Positions 53,246-63,525 of a stretch of DNA of 64,000 nucleotides are shown here, one piece after another; within the stretch, counting starts at the first letter, position 1, and the number at the start of each line of letters is the position of its first letter. The notes beneath the pieces were generated by a model. It was not told the origin of the DNA. It saw only the letters and a program-made list of their open reading frames with translations, and searched no databases. Location: contig NZ_JAHQZS010000001.1 of the NCBI RefSeq assembly GCF_019061145.1, positions 186,001-250,000 on the forward strand, in the 5' to 3' direction. Both the position numbers and the translations under genes were made by a program. Source of the stretch: Anianabacter salinae (GTDB taxonomy: Bacteria > Pseudomonadota > Alphaproteobacteria > Rhodobacterales > Rhodobacteraceae).

Positions 53246-53653
53246 CTACAGCCACCACGGGTCAATCGACGCGATATCGTCGTCGTCCCAACCAAGATGA
53301 TGGGCCATCTCGTGAACCAGCACATGGGTGACAAGCTGGCCCAGCGTCACGTCGCCCCGTTCCGCCCATTCGTCGAGAATCGGGCGCCGGAACAGCCAGA
53401 CCGTGTCGGGGCCCATCGGCTGATCCATCACCGATTTCTGCGTGAGGGGAACCCCGTCATAGAGACCGGTGAGGCCGAAGGGATCATCGATCTCCATATC
53501 GTCCAGCAAGTCGTCCGGGGCGAAATCCTCGATCCGCACGCGGACCTCGCGGGTGGCGCTGGCGAAGGGTTCGGGCATCGCGGCGCGTGCGGCGTCGCAC
53601 AGCGTCTCGAAGGCGGCAAGATCGGGGGCGACGAGATCGGCGGGATTGTCCAT
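53246..53653 (-). CDS. Small zincin-like metallopeptidase-family protein
   Basis: 135 residues with the motif HEMAHHLGWDDDDI near the C terminus, an HExxH zinc site followed by acidic residues, as in the minimal zincin-like 'metallopeptidase family protein' group. No signal peptide is visible, so it is cytoplasmic. The true substrate is unknown. ATG 53653 lies 45 bases from the divergent DUF1801 gene. Confidence 0.82.
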   Translation of the reverse strand: MDNPADLVAPDLAAFETLCDAARAAMPEPFASATREVRVRIEDFAPDDLLDDMEIDDPFGLTGLYDGVPLTQKSVMDQPMGPDTVWLFRRPILDEWAERGDVTLGQLVTHVLVHEMAHHLGWDDDDIASIDPWWL

Positions 53654-53698
53654 GCCCGCTATATGCCGCCTCGGCGCGGCCTGTGCTAGGGTGAGACC

Positions 53699-54127
53699 AT
53701 GAGCACGAACAAGACAGTCGAGACCGGCGCCTCGGTCGCCGAGTTCCTTGCGGCGGTGGAACCCGAACGTCGGCGCGGCGATGCGCTGCGGCTGGATGCG
53801 ATCTTTCGGGACGCAACGGGCTTTGCGCCGCGTATGTGGGGGCCGTCGATAATCGGATACGGCCGCTACCACTACAAGTACGACAGCGGGCACGAGGGCG
53901 ATTTCCTTGCCACCGGATTCGCGCCGCGCAAGACCAATCTGGTGGTCTACATTCTGCCCGGATACGCCGATTTCGGCGATATCCTGAACCGGCTGGGGCC
54001 GCACAAGGCTGGCAAGTCCTGCCTTTACCTCACCTCGCTGGCCAGGGTCGACGAGGGCGCGCTGCGCGAGTTGATCGCGGCGGGGCTGGCGGATCTTGCG
54101 CGGCGCTGGCCGGTGCAGCCGACCTGA
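53699..54127 (+). CDS. DUF1801-domain protein
   Basis: 142 residues. The pattern IIGYGRYHYKYDSGHEGDF, followed by GFAPRKTNLVVYILPGY and KAGKSCLYLTSL, is the DUF1801 (YdhG/Fra-like) fold. Such proteins are small, cytoplasmic and of unclear function. It is upstream of gltX by 54 bases. Confidence 0.8.
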   Translation: MSTNKTVETGASVAEFLAAVEPERRRGDALRLDAIFRDATGFAPRMWGPSIIGYGRYHYKYDSGHEGDFLATGFAPRKTNLVVYILPGYADFGDILNRLGPHKAGKSCLYLTSLARVDEGALRELIAAGLADLARRWPVQPT

Positions 54128-54181
54128 TTTCTGGACTTCCCCCGCTACGCATGACAATCACCCGCGCGACAGGAGACACCC

Positions 54182-55504
54182 ATGACCGTGACCCGTTTCG
54201 CGCCGTCGCCCACCGGCTATATCCATGTGGGGAACCTTCGCACCGCGCTGTTCAATTTCCTGATCGCGCGCAAGGCGGGGGGCACCTTCATCCTGCGTCT
54301 CGACGATACCGACCCCGAGCGGTCGAAAGAGGAATACGTCGACGCGATCAAGGACGACCTCGAATGGCTGGGCCTGACATGGGACCGGGTCGAGCGGCAG
54401 TCGCAGCGGCTGGACCGCTACGCCGCCGCCGCAGACGCGTTGCGTGACAAGGGCCGGTTCTACGAGGCGTTCGAGACGCCGACCGAGTTGGACCTCAAGC
54501 GCAAGAAGCAGCTCAACATGGGCAAGCCGCCGGTCTACGACCGCGCGGCGCTGGCGCTGTCCGAGGATGAGCGCGCCGCGCTGCGGGGCGAGCGCGGACA
54601 GGGCGTCTGGCGGTTCAAACTGGATCACGAGCGGATCGAATGGACCGATGGCATCCTTGGCCCGATTTCCATCGACGCGGCCAGCGTATCCGATCCCGTG
54701 CTGATCCGGCAGGACGGTCAGGTTCTCTATACGCTCGCCTCGGTCGTGGACGACACCGAGATGGGCGTGACCCATGTCGTGCGCGGGTCGGACCACGTCA
54801 CCAATACCGCGACCCAGATCCAGATCATTCAGGCGCTGGGCGGCGATGTGCCGTCCTTCGCGCACCATTCGCTTCTGACCGGGCCGCAGGGCGAGGCGCT
54901 GTCGAAGCGGCTGGGCACCCTGTCGCTGCGTGACCTGCGCGCGCAGGGCGTTCAGCCGATGGCGCTGTTGTCGCTGATGGCCCGGCTGGGGTCCGCCGAT
55001 CCGGTGGAAGTCCGCGGCTCGGTCGACGAGTTGGTCGAAGGCTTCGACATCGCGCGCTTCGGCTCGGCGCCCACGAAGTTCGACGAGCGCGACCTGTTCC
55101 CGCTGACCGCCCGCGTGCTGCAAGGCACGCCGTTCGAGGCGGTGAAGGACGAGATCGCGGCGCTGGGTGTGCCGGACGCGGTCGCGCCGCGCTTCTGGGA
55201 GGTCGTGCGCGACAACATCACGGTCAAGGCCGAGATGGCCGGATGGTGGGACGTGCTGCGCGGCGCGATCACGCCGCAGGTGGCTGATGAGGACCGCGAT
55301 TTCGTCGCCGAAGCCTTCGCCATGCTGCCCGAGCCGCCCTATGACGCGGGCACCTGGAGCGCCTGGACGAACGCGGTCAAGGACAAGACCGGGCGCAAGG
55401 GCAAGGGGCTGTTCCTGCCGCTGCGCCACGCGATCACCGGGCAGTCACGCGGCCCTGAAATGGCCGATGTCATGGCGCTGATGCAGGTGAAGCCGTCGCT
55501 TTGA
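54182..55504 (+). CDS. gltX: Glutamate--tRNA ligase (nondiscriminating-type size)
   Basis: 440 residues. The class I signature HIGH appears as YIHVGN, and the KMSKS site appears as ALSKRLG. The N-terminal catalytic domain is complete (FAPSPTGYIHVGNLRTALF) and the anticodon-binding part follows. It charges tRNA-Glu, and possibly tRNA-Gln, which many alphaproteobacteria then amidate. Alphaproteobacteria often carry two gltX genes; this is the shorter type. AGGAG lies six bases before the ATG. Confidence 0.95.
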   Translation: MTVTRFAPSPTGYIHVGNLRTALFNFLIARKAGGTFILRLDDTDPERSKEEYVDAIKDDLEWLGLTWDRVERQSQRLDRYAAAADALRDKGRFYEAFETPTELDLKRKKQLNMGKPPVYDRAALALSEDERAALRGERGQGVWRFKLDHERIEWTDGILGPISIDAASVSDPVLIRQDGQVLYTLASVVDDTEMGVTHVVRGSDHVTNTATQIQIIQALGGDVPSFAHHSLLTGPQGEALSKRLGTLSLRDLRAQGVQPMALLSLMARLGSADPVEVRGSVDELVEGFDIARFGSAPTKFDERDLFPLTARVLQGTPFEAVKDEIAALGVPDAVAPRFWEVVRDNITVKAEMAGWWDVLRGAITPQVADEDRDFVAEAFAMLPEPPYDAGTWSAWTNAVKDKTGRKGKGLFLPLRHAITGQSRGPEMADVMALMQVKPSL

Positions 55505-55570
55505 TTACCCACGTCGCGCCGGTTGAGGGCGCGGATATGCGTATTTGAGCAAAGAAGAAACGAGGGACGG

Positions 55571-56134
55571 TTATCTGACGATGACCGTCCCTGTCTCGCC
55601 AAGGAGGTCCGTGACCAGCGCGCGCTCGTCCGGCGTCAGGGTCTGGTGGCGCGGGTAAAGCGGCGCGGCCCGATCGTCGCGCACCGGGCGGTCCCAGCCT
55701 TCCGTGGTGCCAAAGAAGCGGTGCACGCCGTCTTCGCCGAATTCGCGCAGGTAGCCCTGGACCACGACGTCGAGATAGCTGAGCAGGATCGGAGCGGGGG
55801 CCTCTACCGCCAGAAAGCTGGCGCGCGGCACGGCATAGACCTGCACCGCAAGGGGGCGGTCCACGGGATGCGCCACCGTCTCGGTGACATGGTGGCGGCC
55901 ATAGCCCGCCTCGCGCGTGTCGAGAGCGGCCCAGTCGTTGCCGGGCACGCCCGCGATCAGCCCCTCGATGGTGCGGCCCTCGGCGCGGATGCCGGTCAGC
56001 GTCGCCGGGTGGCGCGAATCGACAGTGACCCAGGCGCGGCCCCAGCCGGTCAGGCGTGCGCGGTGGGCGTCGGTGTAGGCATGGGTCGCGCGGTTCACGA
56101 GCGAGCCGTAGCCGAAGAAAAACGGATCTGACAT
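55571..56134 (-). CDS. Gamma-glutamylcyclotransferase-family protein
   Basis: 187 residues with the family signature FFFGYGSLVNRATH and a following beta-barrel pattern (GLIAGVPGNDWAALDTREAGYGRHH). Members release 5-oxoproline from gamma-glutamyl peptides, for example in glutathione turnover. The exact substrate here is unknown. The start at 56134 gives the family N terminus. It is divergent from the gcv operon; the riboswitch lies in the shared gap. Confidence 0.8.
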   Translation of the reverse strand: MSDPFFFGYGSLVNRATHAYTDAHRARLTGWGRAWVTVDSRHPATLTGIRAEGRTIEGLIAGVPGNDWAALDTREAGYGRHHVTETVAHPVDRPLAVQVYAVPRASFLAVEAPAPILLSYLDVVVQGYLREFGEDGVHRFFGTTEGWDRPVRDDRAAPLYPRHQTLTPDERALVTDLLGETGTVIVR

Positions 56135-56212
56135 GCGCCCGAAGATGGCGGTGCACGGCCGAAATGCAAGCCGCTTGCCATGAGCCAAGGCCTGTCGTAG
56201 CGTCCGCGTCAT

Positions 56213-56370
56213 CCGCAAGGGGAGACACGGGCCGAAACGCCCGGGCCGAAGGAGCAACCGCCCCGGTAAACTCTCAGGCACAAGGGACCTTTGCGGGCCG
56301 AACACTCTGGAGAGACCCCTGCAAGGGGGCGCCGAAGGGATAACGATCTCAGGCGAAAGGACAGAGGGGG
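56213..56370 (+). ncRNA. Tandem glycine riboswitch
   Basis: Two adjacent aptamers lie upstream of gcvT. Aptamer 1 (56213-56296) has P1 pairing CCGCAAGG with CCTTTGCGG and the conserved CCGAAGGAGCAA and CTCTCAGGCA. Aptamer 2 (about 56303-56368) has GCGCCGAAGGGATAA and ATCTCAGGCGAAAGGACAGAG. Glycine binding is expected to switch on the glycine cleavage operon. Confidence 0.95.
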
Positions 56371-56413
56371 CACCGGCGGGTATATTGCCCGCGATTGGTG
56401 CCGGTCGGGCAAT

Positions 56414-56437
56414 GCCCCCGGTTTTGGAAACGGGGGC
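56414..56437 (+). promoter_or_regulatory. Expression-platform hairpin of the glycine riboswitch
   Basis: GCCCCCG (56414-56420) can pair with CGGGGGC (56431-56437). The right arm contains the only G-rich ribosome-binding sequence, and it ends three bases before the gcvT ATG. This suggests that glycine frees the ribosome-binding site. No U-run follows, so termination control is less likely. Confidence 0.6.
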
Positions 56438-56440
56438 GCT

Positions 56441-57571
56441 ATGGGCGATCTGAAACGCACGGTCCTGCACGACATGCATCTGGCGCTGGGCGCACGGATG
56501 GTGCCGTTCGCCGGATATGACATGCCGGTGCAATACGCATCCGGCGTGATGAAGGAACATCTTCACACGCGCGAGAAGGCCGGGCTGTTCGATGTCAGCC
56601 ACATGGGGCAGGTGATCCTGCGGCCCGCGTCGGGGGATGTGGAGGGCGCGGCGCTTGCGCTTGAGGCGCTGGTGCCGGTCGATGTGGCGGGGCTGGCCGA
56701 GGGGCGGCAGCGCTATGCCGTGTTCACCGCCGAGGATGGCGGCATCCTGGACGATCTGATGATCGCGCGGCGGGCGGATCATCTGTTCCTGGTGGTCAAC
56801 GCGGCCTGCAAGGCCGAGGACATCGCGCATTTGCGGGCGCATCTGCCGGACCAGGTGACGGTCGAGGAAATCACCGACCGGGCGCTTCTTGCGCTGCAGG
56901 GACCCGAGGCAGAGCGGGTGCTTTCCGCGCTGCTGCCGGGTGCGGCTGGGATGCGGTTCATGGACAGCGCGGTCTTCGACAGCCAGTTCGGCGCGCTCTG
57001 GGTCTCGCGCTCGGGCTACACCGGCGAGGACGGTTATGAGGTGTCGGTGCCCGAAGCGCATGCCGTCGCCTTTGCCGAGGCGCTGCTGGCAGACAACGAC
57101 CTGCAACCCATCGGCCTTGGTGCGCGCGATTCGCTGCGGCTGGAGGCGGGGCTTTGCCTTTATGGGGCGGACATCGACACCGGCACGTCGCCGGTCGAGG
57201 CCGATCTGGTCTGGTCAATCCAGAAGGTGCGGCGTTCCGGCGGCGCGCGCGCAGGCGGTTTCCCGGGCGCCGAGACGATCCTTCGCCAGATCGACGAAGG
57301 GGCCAGTCGCAAGCGCGTCGGGCTGCTTCCGGACGGGCGCGCACCGATGCGGGCAGGCACGGAAATCTATGCCCAAGAGAGCGGCGGCCACCCGGTTGGA
57401 ACGGTCACGTCCGGGGCGTTCGGCCCTTCGATCGGCCAGCCGATGTCGATGGCGTATGTTTCGGTGGACTGCGCCGAAAAAGGTCGCAAGCTGTGGGGAG
57501 AGGTGCGCGGCAAGCGGCTTCCTGCGCTGGTGGCCGCGATGCCGTTCCACCCCCATGCCTACAAACGCTGA
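56441..57571 (+). CDS. gcvT: Glycine cleavage system T protein (aminomethyltransferase)
   Basis: 376 residues. It transfers the methylene of the lipoyl-bound aminomethyl group to tetrahydrofolate and frees ammonia. The family motifs are [46 protein letters not shown] and the C-terminal barrel. It heads gcvT-gcvH-gcvP under the tandem glycine riboswitch. Confidence 0.96.
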   Translation: MGDLKRTVLHDMHLALGARMVPFAGYDMPVQYASGVMKEHLHTREKAGLFDVSHMGQVILRPASGDVEGAALALEALVPVDVAGLAEGRQRYAVFTAEDGGILDDLMIARRADHLFLVVNAACKAEDIAHLRAHLPDQVTVEEITDRALLALQGPEAERVLSALLPGAAGMRFMDSAVFDSQFGALWVSRSGYTGEDGYEVSVPEAHAVAFAEALLADNDLQPIGLGARDSLRLEAGLCLYGADIDTGTSPVEADLVWSIQKVRRSGGARAGGFPGAETILRQIDEGASRKRVGLLPDGRAPMRAGTEIYAQESGGHPVGTVTSGAFGPSIGQPMSMAYVSVDCAEKGRKLWGEVRGKRLPALVAAMPFHPHAYKR

Positions 57572-57581
57572 GAGGACCCAC

Positions 57582-57941
57582 ATGAAGTATACCGAAGACC
57601 ACGAATGGCTCCGCGTCGAGGACGACCTGGTCCTGGTCGGGATCACGGAACACGCCAGCGAGCAGCTTGGCGACATCGTCTTTGTCGAATTGCCCGAGTT
57701 GGAAACGCAGGTTTCCAAGGGCGACGAGGTGGTGGTGATCGAATCGGTCAAGGCCGCGTCGGACATCCTTGCACCCGTCGATGGTGAGGTTGTCGAGGTG
57801 AACGACAAGCTGGTCGACAACCCGGGCCTCGTGAACGAGGACCCGACCGGCGACGCGTGGTTCTTCAAGCTCAAGGTCGACGATTTGTCGGTGCTCGACG
57901 AGTTGATGGACGAGGACGAATACAAGGACCTGATCGGCTAG
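57582..57941 (+). CDS. gcvH: Glycine cleavage system H protein
   Basis: 119 residues. This lipoylated carrier shuttles the aminomethyl group between the P, T and L proteins. The lipoyl attachment lysine is Lys57 in ESVKAASD. The flanks HEWLRVEDD and NDKLVDNPGLVNEDP are typical of the family. It starts ten bases after the gcvT stop. Confidence 0.97.
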   Translation: MKYTEDHEWLRVEDDLVLVGITEHASEQLGDIVFVELPELETQVSKGDEVVVIESVKAASDILAPVDGEVVEVNDKLVDNPGLVNEDPTGDAWFFKLKVDDLSVLDELMDEDEYKDLIG

Positions 57942-57998
57942 GGCCTCTGGCCCGTCCGAGTGATGCATGCCGTGCCCCCGCGGCCGGAAGGAGCAGTC

Positions 57999-60842
57999 AT
58001 GAGCTATCGCGCGACACGCTACGACACCTACGATTTCGCGAACCGGCGGCATATCGGCCCTTCGCCGTCCGAGATGGACGAGATGCTGAAAGTCGTTGGC
58101 GCGGGCAGCCTCGATGCGCTGATCGAGGAAACCGTGCCGCGCTCGATCCGGCAGGAGACGCCGCTGAACTGGCCGCCGATGACCGAGTTCGCGGTGCTTA
58201 ACCGGCTGCGCGAGGTGGGGGCGAAGAACAAGGTCATGACCTCGCTGATCGGGCAGGGCTATTATGGCTGCGTCACGCCGCCGGCGATCCAGCGCAACAT
58301 CCTTGAGAACCCGGCGTGGTATACGGCGTATACGCCCTATCAGCCCGAGATCGCGCAGGGGCGTCTTGAGGCGCTTCTGAACTTCCAGACGATGGTGTCC
58401 GACCTTACCGGCCTCGAGATCGCCAACGCGTCGCTTCTGGACGAGGCGACGGCGGCGGCGGAAGCGATGGTCATGGCCGAGCGGGTGTCGAAGTCGAAGG
58501 CCAAGGCGTTCTTTGTCGACGAGAATTGCCATCCCCAAGTGATCGCGGTGATGCGGACGCGGGCGGAACCCCTTGGTATCGGCATCTTGACCGGTACGCC
58601 GGACGCGCTTGACCCGGCGCAGGTGTTTGGGGCGATCCTGGCCTATCCTGGCACCTACGGCGATGTGCAGGATTTCACCCCGTTGATCGCCGCGCTGCAC
58701 GAGGCAAAGGCCATTGCGATCATGGCGACCGACCTTCTGGCGCTGACTATCCTCAAGGAACCGGGCGCGATGGGCGCGGACATCGCCATCGGGAGCGCGC
58801 AGCGGTTCGGGGTGCAGATGGGCTATGGCGGCCCGCATGCCGCCTTCATGGCCTGCCGCGAGGAGTACAAGCGGTCGATGCCGGGGCGCATCGTGGGGGT
58901 CTCGGTGGACAGCCGGGGCAACCGTGCCTACCGGCTGGCGCTGCAAACGCGCGAACAGCATATCCGCCGTGAAAAGGCGACGTCGAACGTCTGCACCGCG
59001 CAGGCGCTTCTGGCGGTGATGGCGTCGTTCTACGCGGTGTTCCACGGGCCCGAGGGGCTGCGCGCCATCGCCGAGATGGTGCATTTCAACACCGTCCGGC
59101 TTGCGGACCGCCTGAAGGGCGCGGGCTTCAAGGTGTCGCCGCGCGCGTTCTTCGACACGATCACGGTCGAAGTCGGCGCGATGCAGGGCGTGATCCTGCG
59201 CTCTGCCGTGGCCGAAGGGATCAACCTGCGCAGGATCGGCACGACCCGGATCGGCATGTCCATCGACGAGACGGTCGGCAGCGAGATCATCGAGAAGGTG
59301 TGGCGCGCCTTCGGCATCGAGGCGAGCGCGGGCAGCCGGGCGCAGGACATCGGCTTTCCCGATGCCCTGATCCGCCAGTCCGGCTATCTCGATCACCCGA
59401 TCTTCCACATGAACCGCGCCGAAGCCGAGATGATGCGCTACATGCGCCGCCTGGCGGACCGCGACCTTGCGCTGGACCGGGCGATGATCCCGCTGGGGTC
59501 CTGCACGATGAAACTGAACGCGGCGGTCGAGATGATGCCGGTGTCCTGGCCGTCCTTCGCCTCGCTGCACCCCTTTGCGCCGTCCGATCAGGCGCAGGGC
59601 TATACCGAGATGATCGACGATCTGTCGGCCAAGTTGTGCGAGATCACCGGCTACGACGCGATGTCGATGCAGCCCAATTCCGGCGCGCAGGGCGAATATG
59701 CCGGGCTGATGTCCATCGCCGCCTTTCACCGCGCGCGGGGACAGGGACACCGCACCGTGTGCCTGATCCCGATGTCGGCGCATGGAACCAACCCCGCCAG
59801 CGCCCAGATGGCGGGCATGAAAGTGGTGGTCGTGAAGTCGGCAGAGAACGGCGATATCGACGTGGAGGATTTCCGGGCCAAGGCCGAGGCGGCGGGCGAC
59901 GATCTGGCCGCCTGCATGATTACGTATCCGTCCACGCATGGCGTGTTCGAGGAAACCGTGCGTGAGGTCTGCAAGATCACCCATGACCACGGCGGGCAGG
60001 TGTATCTGGACGGTGCGAACCTGAACGCGATGGTCGGGCTGGCCAAGCCGGGCGAGCTGGGCGCGGACGTGAGCCACCTCAATCTGCACAAGACGTTCTG
60101 CATCCCGCATGGTGGCGGCGGGCCGGGGATGGGGCCGATCGGGGTCAAGGCGCATCTCGCGCCGCACCTGCCGGGTCATCCGGCGACCGGCGGCGAGGGT
60201 CCGGTAAGTGCGGCGCCCTTCGGGTCCGCCTCGATCCTGCCGATCAGCTGGGCTTATGTGTTGATGATGGGCGGCGCCGGGCTGACGCAGGCGACCAAGG
60301 TTGCGATCCTGAACGCCAACTACATCGCGAAGCGGCTGGAAGGTGCCTATGACGTCCTGTTCAAGGGGCGCGGCGGGCGCGTCGCGCACGAGTGCATTCT
60401 TGACACCCGGCCATTTGCGGACGGCGCAGGCGTGACTGTGGACGACATCGCCAAGCGGCTGATGGACAACGGCTTTCACGCCCCGACGATGAGCTGGCCG
60501 GTGGCGGGAACGCTGATGGTCGAGCCGACGGAATCCGAGACCAAGTCAGAGATCGACCGCTTCTGCACCGCCATGCTGGCGATCCGGGACGAGATTCGCG
60601 ACGTGGAAGACGGACGGCTCGATGCCGCGAACAATCCTCTCAAGAACGCGCCGCACACCGTCGAGGATCTGATCGGCGACTGGGATCGTCCCTACAGCCG
60701 CGAGGCCGCGTGCTATCCGCCCGGCGCGTTCCGGGTCGACAAGTACTGGCCGCCGGTGAACCGGGTCGACAACGTTTACGGCGACCGGAATCTCGTGTGC
60801 ATCTGTCCACCAGTGGAAAGCTACGCCGAGGCGGCCGAGTAG
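57999..60842 (+). CDS. gcvP: Glycine dehydrogenase (decarboxylating), single-chain P protein
   Basis: 947 residues, full length for the fused P protein. The N-terminal half starts [18 protein letters not shown] and the C-terminal half carries the PLP-binding lysine in [19 protein letters not shown]. It decarboxylates glycine and loads the amino-methyl group onto GcvH. GGAAGGAG lies upstream of ATG 57999. The lpd gene for the L protein is not in the window. Confidence 0.97.
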   Translation: MSYRATRYDTYDFANRRHIGPSPSEMDEMLKVVGAGSLDALIEETVPRSIRQETPLNWPPMTEFAVLNRLREVGAKNKVMTSLIGQGYYGCVTPPAIQRNILENPAWYTAYTPYQPEIAQGRLEALLNFQTMVSDLTGLEIANASLLDEATAAAEAMVMAERVSKSKAKAFFVDENCHPQVIAVMRTRAEPLGIGILTGTPDALDPAQVFGAILAYPGTYGDVQDFTPLIAALHEAKAIAIMATDLLALTILKEPGAMGADIAIGSAQRFGVQMGYGGPHAAFMACREEYKRSMPGRIVGVSVDSRGNRAYRLALQTREQHIRREKATSNVCTAQALLAVMASFYAVFHGPEGLRAIAEMVHFNTVRLADRLKGAGFKVSPRAFFDTITVEVGAMQGVILRSAVAEGINLRRIGTTRIGMSIDETVGSEIIEKVWRAFGIEASAGSRAQDIGFPDALIRQSGYLDHPIFHMNRAEAEMMRYMRRLADRDLALDRAMIPLGSCTMKLNAAVEMMPVSWPSFASLHPFAPSDQAQGYTEMIDDLSAKLCEITGYDAMSMQPNSGAQGEYAGLMSIAAFHRARGQGHRTVCLIPMSAHGTNPASAQMAGMKVVVVKSAENGDIDVEDFRAKAEAAGDDLAACMITYPSTHGVFEETVREVCKITHDHGGQVYLDGANLNAMVGLAKPGELGADVSHLNLHKTFCIPHGGGGPGMGPIGVKAHLAPHLPGHPATGGEGPVSAAPFGSASILPISWAYVLMMGGAGLTQATKVAILNANYIAKRLEGAYDVLFKGRGGRVAHECILDTRPFADGAGVTVDDIAKRLMDNGFHAPTMSWPVAGTLMVEPTESETKSEIDRFCTAMLAIRDEIRDVEDGRLDAANNPLKNAPHTVEDLIGDWDRPYSREAACYPPGAFRVDKYWPPVNRVDNVYGDRNLVCICPPVESYAEAAE

Positions 60843-60851
60843 CCTTGGGCG

Positions 60852-62145
60852 TCAGGCTTCGTTGACTGGCATCTTCGGAACGCCGTCCTTGGCCGGGGCA
60901 AGCGCCGTGATCTGGTCAAGGTCCTCGACCAGCGGGATGCCGCCCCTCGCATAGGTCAGCGCGCGCGACGACAGCGCCATCGCTGCCTTGGCAATCGCCG
61001 GGTCGCGGTGGCGCGACAGGCGCCTGTAGGCGGCTTGCACGGACATCTGCACTTCGCGGAACCCGCGTCCGTCCCGCGCGATGGGATCGAAGACCGCCAG
61101 CATCAGCTGTTCAAGGTCGAGGCCCGGCGCGTAGACCGCTGGCGCGGGGGGGGGTATCCAAAACGCGCTCGACCTCGATGTCGTCGATCAGCCCGGTCAG
61201 GCGGGCCACCGCGTCGATGGCCGTGCCGGGATCGTTGATACCGGGCGACAGGGCGCGCTCTGCGATCTCGGTCATCACCATCAGGGCAAAGACCGGGTCC
61301 TGGCCGTAGTCGCGGCTCTGGCCAAGCGTGATCGCCGCCGCGATGCTGGAAGCGATGCTGTCGTCCAGATCGGCGATGCTGATCCAGGCCAGCACATCGC
61401 CCTTGCCCACCAGATCACCGGGCGCGACGGCGAGCCAGATCGCGGCGCCTTCGGCCTCGGCGACTGATGACAGCGCGGCGGTGCCGATGTTCTGCACATG
61501 GCCAAAGCCGCGGGCCAGCACCGCGGAGGCGTCCGCAGGGACCGGGGGCGCATCGGCCAGGGACCGTGCGCCGAGGAAGGGCCGTTCAAGATGGCCGCGC
61601 AAGGTGCCGCGCGCGCAGTCCTCCACCCGGTCGAGCGTCGATTCCACGCTGCCAAGCCCTGTGAGATGCGCGACCCAGCGCAGGATCGCGATCACCACAA
61701 GCAGGATCACGGCGATGGACACGAGGTAGATCAGCGCGACCTCGCGTCCCTGGATCAGCCCGACGCTGAGCATCACGGTAAGGGTCAGGGCGTAGATGAA
61801 GGCTCCCACGAAAGTGGCGATCACGGCATGGGTGCGCCCGTCTTCGCGCAGCAAACGGTGCGCGCGCGGCGTGGCCGAACCGTCGGCGGCAAGATGCGCC
61901 GACACCATGATCGACAGCGAGAAGGTCGTGACGGCCAGCATCGAATTGGTCAGGATCGCCAACAGACGCTCCAGCGCGCCCGGCTCGATGGCAAAGGGCA
62001 GGCTGAACGGCAAGAGCGTGAAGAAGGGCGCCAGAAGCGCCGTCACCAGCGCCAGAAGCGCGAACAGCGAGGTGCGCACCCAAAGGCGGCGCGCGAACAC
62101 ACGCAGATTCCATGCAAGAGACGAGAGCATCCGGTTCGTTCCCAT
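60852..62145 (-). pseudogene. DUF2254 membrane protein split by a frameshift at a 9-G tract
   Basis: The frame from ATG 62145 encodes a DUF2254 membrane protein: transmembrane segments at about 20-50, 65-85, 105-130 and 135-155, then a soluble domain with VAPGDLVGKGDVLAWI and ALSPGINDPGTAIDAVARL. After EVERVLDTPP it runs into nine consecutive C's on the minus strand (G's at 61146-61154) and shifts into a short wrong tail that stops at 61111. Removing one C restores a continuous frame, APAVYAPGLDLEQLMLAVF and onward, to a stop at 60852. The gene is therefore inactivated, phase-variable, or mis-assembled by one base. Confidence 0.85.
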
Positions 62146-62194
62146 CGTGAACGGTTTCGCCCCGGTTCTAGGGGGTTACAGCGTGGTTCGCCAG

Positions 62195-62689
62195 CTAGAC
62201 CGGGGGGCCGAACTGCCTTTGCTCGACGGAGAAGCCCCTGCCGCCTTGCGTGACGACGAAGATTTGCCCGTAGTCCAGCGGCGGATCGCCCGGCAGGGCG
62301 AAGGCGGACCAGATGTCCGTCAGGTTGTCCTTGTTGCCGACCCAGACGACCGTCCGGTCGCCTTGCGCTGCGATGCCCTTGGCAGCGGTCTCTGCCGGGA
62401 TACGGGTGATCGTCAGGCCCGTCGCGGCGGCAAGGGGCGCGGCGGTGTCCAGATTGCGCTGAATCCCGGGAGAGAGGATCGCGTCGATCTTCTGATCGGA
62501 CAGCGCCGCAGGCAGGGCAGCGGCGCGGGCGCGGCCAGCCTCGTTCAGATCATCGCCGCTGCGGTCGGCGTGGCGCAGGGCGATCAGGCGCATCCCTGCG
62601 GGGTAGCTTGCCGCACGTCCACCGGCGCAGGCTGCCGCCAGACTTGCCGCCCCAAGGATCAACACTGTGCGCCGTGTCGCTGGTGCCAT
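62195..62689 (-). CDS. Histidine phosphatase-family lipoprotein
   Basis: 164 residues. A twin-arginine-like or lipoprotein signal (RRTVLILGAASLAAAC, with Cys21) is followed by a compact histidine phosphatase domain with ALRHADRSGDDLNEAGRARA. The usual RHG is RHA here. It is short for the family and the second catalytic histidine is not obvious, so it may be a diverged or binding-only member. It is anchored outside the cytoplasm. It lies in a run of minus-strand genes with the L,D-transpeptidase upstream. Confidence 0.75.
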   Translation of the reverse strand: MAPATRRTVLILGAASLAAACAGGRAASYPAGMRLIALRHADRSGDDLNEAGRARAAALPAALSDQKIDAILSPGIQRNLDTAAPLAAATGLTITRIPAETAAKGIAAQGDRTVVWVGNKDNLTDIWSAFALPGDPPLDYGQIFVVTQGGRGFSVEQRQFGPPV

Positions 62690-62752
62690 CGTCGCCCCCG
62701 CATCCCTTCCGTTGCGTCAAGGATAGCGTAAGGCGGGCAATTTTTCCAGTCT

Positions 62753-63334
62753 TCAGACCACCGTCACCGGCGTTCCGACCGGCACCTGATCATACAGATG
62801 TTTGACGTGGCTGTTCAGCATCCGGATGCAGCCCGACGAATCCGAGCGTCCGATGGACTCGGGCTGGGTCGTGCCGTGGATGCGGTAATAAGTGTCGCGG
62901 CCGTCCTTGAAGAGGTAGAGCGCCCGCGCGCCCAGCGGGTTCCCGGGGCCGCCCGGCATGATGTAGTCATCATCCCCGACGAATTTCGGATACTGCTGCG
63001 GGTTGCGTTCGATCATCGCGGCGGTGGGGCGCCAGCTTGGCCATTCGGCCTTGCGCCCGACGACCGCCTTGCCCTGGAACGACAGCCCAGCGCGGCCGAC
63101 GCCGACGCCGTAGCGGATCGCCTTGTTCTGCTCGACCACCCAGTAGAGGAAGTGCTTTTGCGGCATGACGATGATCTGCCCGGGCGTGATCTCGTCTGCG
63201 GTGCGGACGTAGCGTGGACGCAGCGGTTCGGCGAGCTCGAACTCCTTGACCTGCGCGGCGGCGAGGGTTGGCGCGGCCAGCGCGGCGACCCCTGTGGCAA
63301 GACCATTGGCAAGAAATCTGCGGCGGCTGGGCAT
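62753..63334 (-). CDS. L,D-transpeptidase (YkuD domain)
   Basis: 193 residues. A twin-arginine signal (PSRRRFLANGLATGVAALAA) exports the folded protein. The YkuD catalytic motif is visible as HGTTQPESIG followed by SDSSGCIRM with the catalytic cysteine. It forms 3-3 cross-links in peptidoglycan or attaches proteins to it. ATG 63334 gives the signal peptide; the frame extends 17 codons upstream with no signal character. Confidence 0.93.
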   Translation of the reverse strand: MPSRRRFLANGLATGVAALAAPTLAAAQVKEFELAEPLRPRYVRTADEITPGQIIVMPQKHFLYWVVEQNKAIRYGVGVGRAGLSFQGKAVVGRKAEWPSWRPTAAMIERNPQQYPKFVGDDDYIMPGGPGNPLGARALYLFKDGRDTYYRIHGTTQPESIGRSDSSGCIRMLNSHVKHLYDQVPVGTPVTVV

Positions 63335-63463
63335 GGGGGCTGTCCTCCGGAACGGCTGGTGTGGCATCCAGAATGCCACGCTCATGTCTGGTCAGGCAAC
63401 GCCGTGTGCATATGGATGGGTTCCGGGGCGTGGCAGGGGTTGCCGCTTGGTCACCCCTCCATG

Positions 63464-63497
63464 CAAAACGGCGCGCGCCCGGTGGGGCACGCGCCGT
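63464..63497 (-). terminator. Rho-independent terminator of cspA
   Basis: On the minus strand a 13-base-pair stem (63497-63485 with 63480-63468, one G-U pair) has a four-base loop CACC and is followed by TTTTGC. It lies 29 bases after the cold-shock gene stop. Confidence 0.85.
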
Positions 63498-63525
63498 CAA
63501 TCAGATCAGTGTCCTTGCGGACGGA

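Noticed and set aside
57405-60479. A 1024-codon open frame on the minus strand
   Set aside because: It is antisense to gcvT-gcvH-gcvP, which are unmistakable. Its composition (HRR, DHH patterns) is typical of an antisense reading of codon-biased genes.
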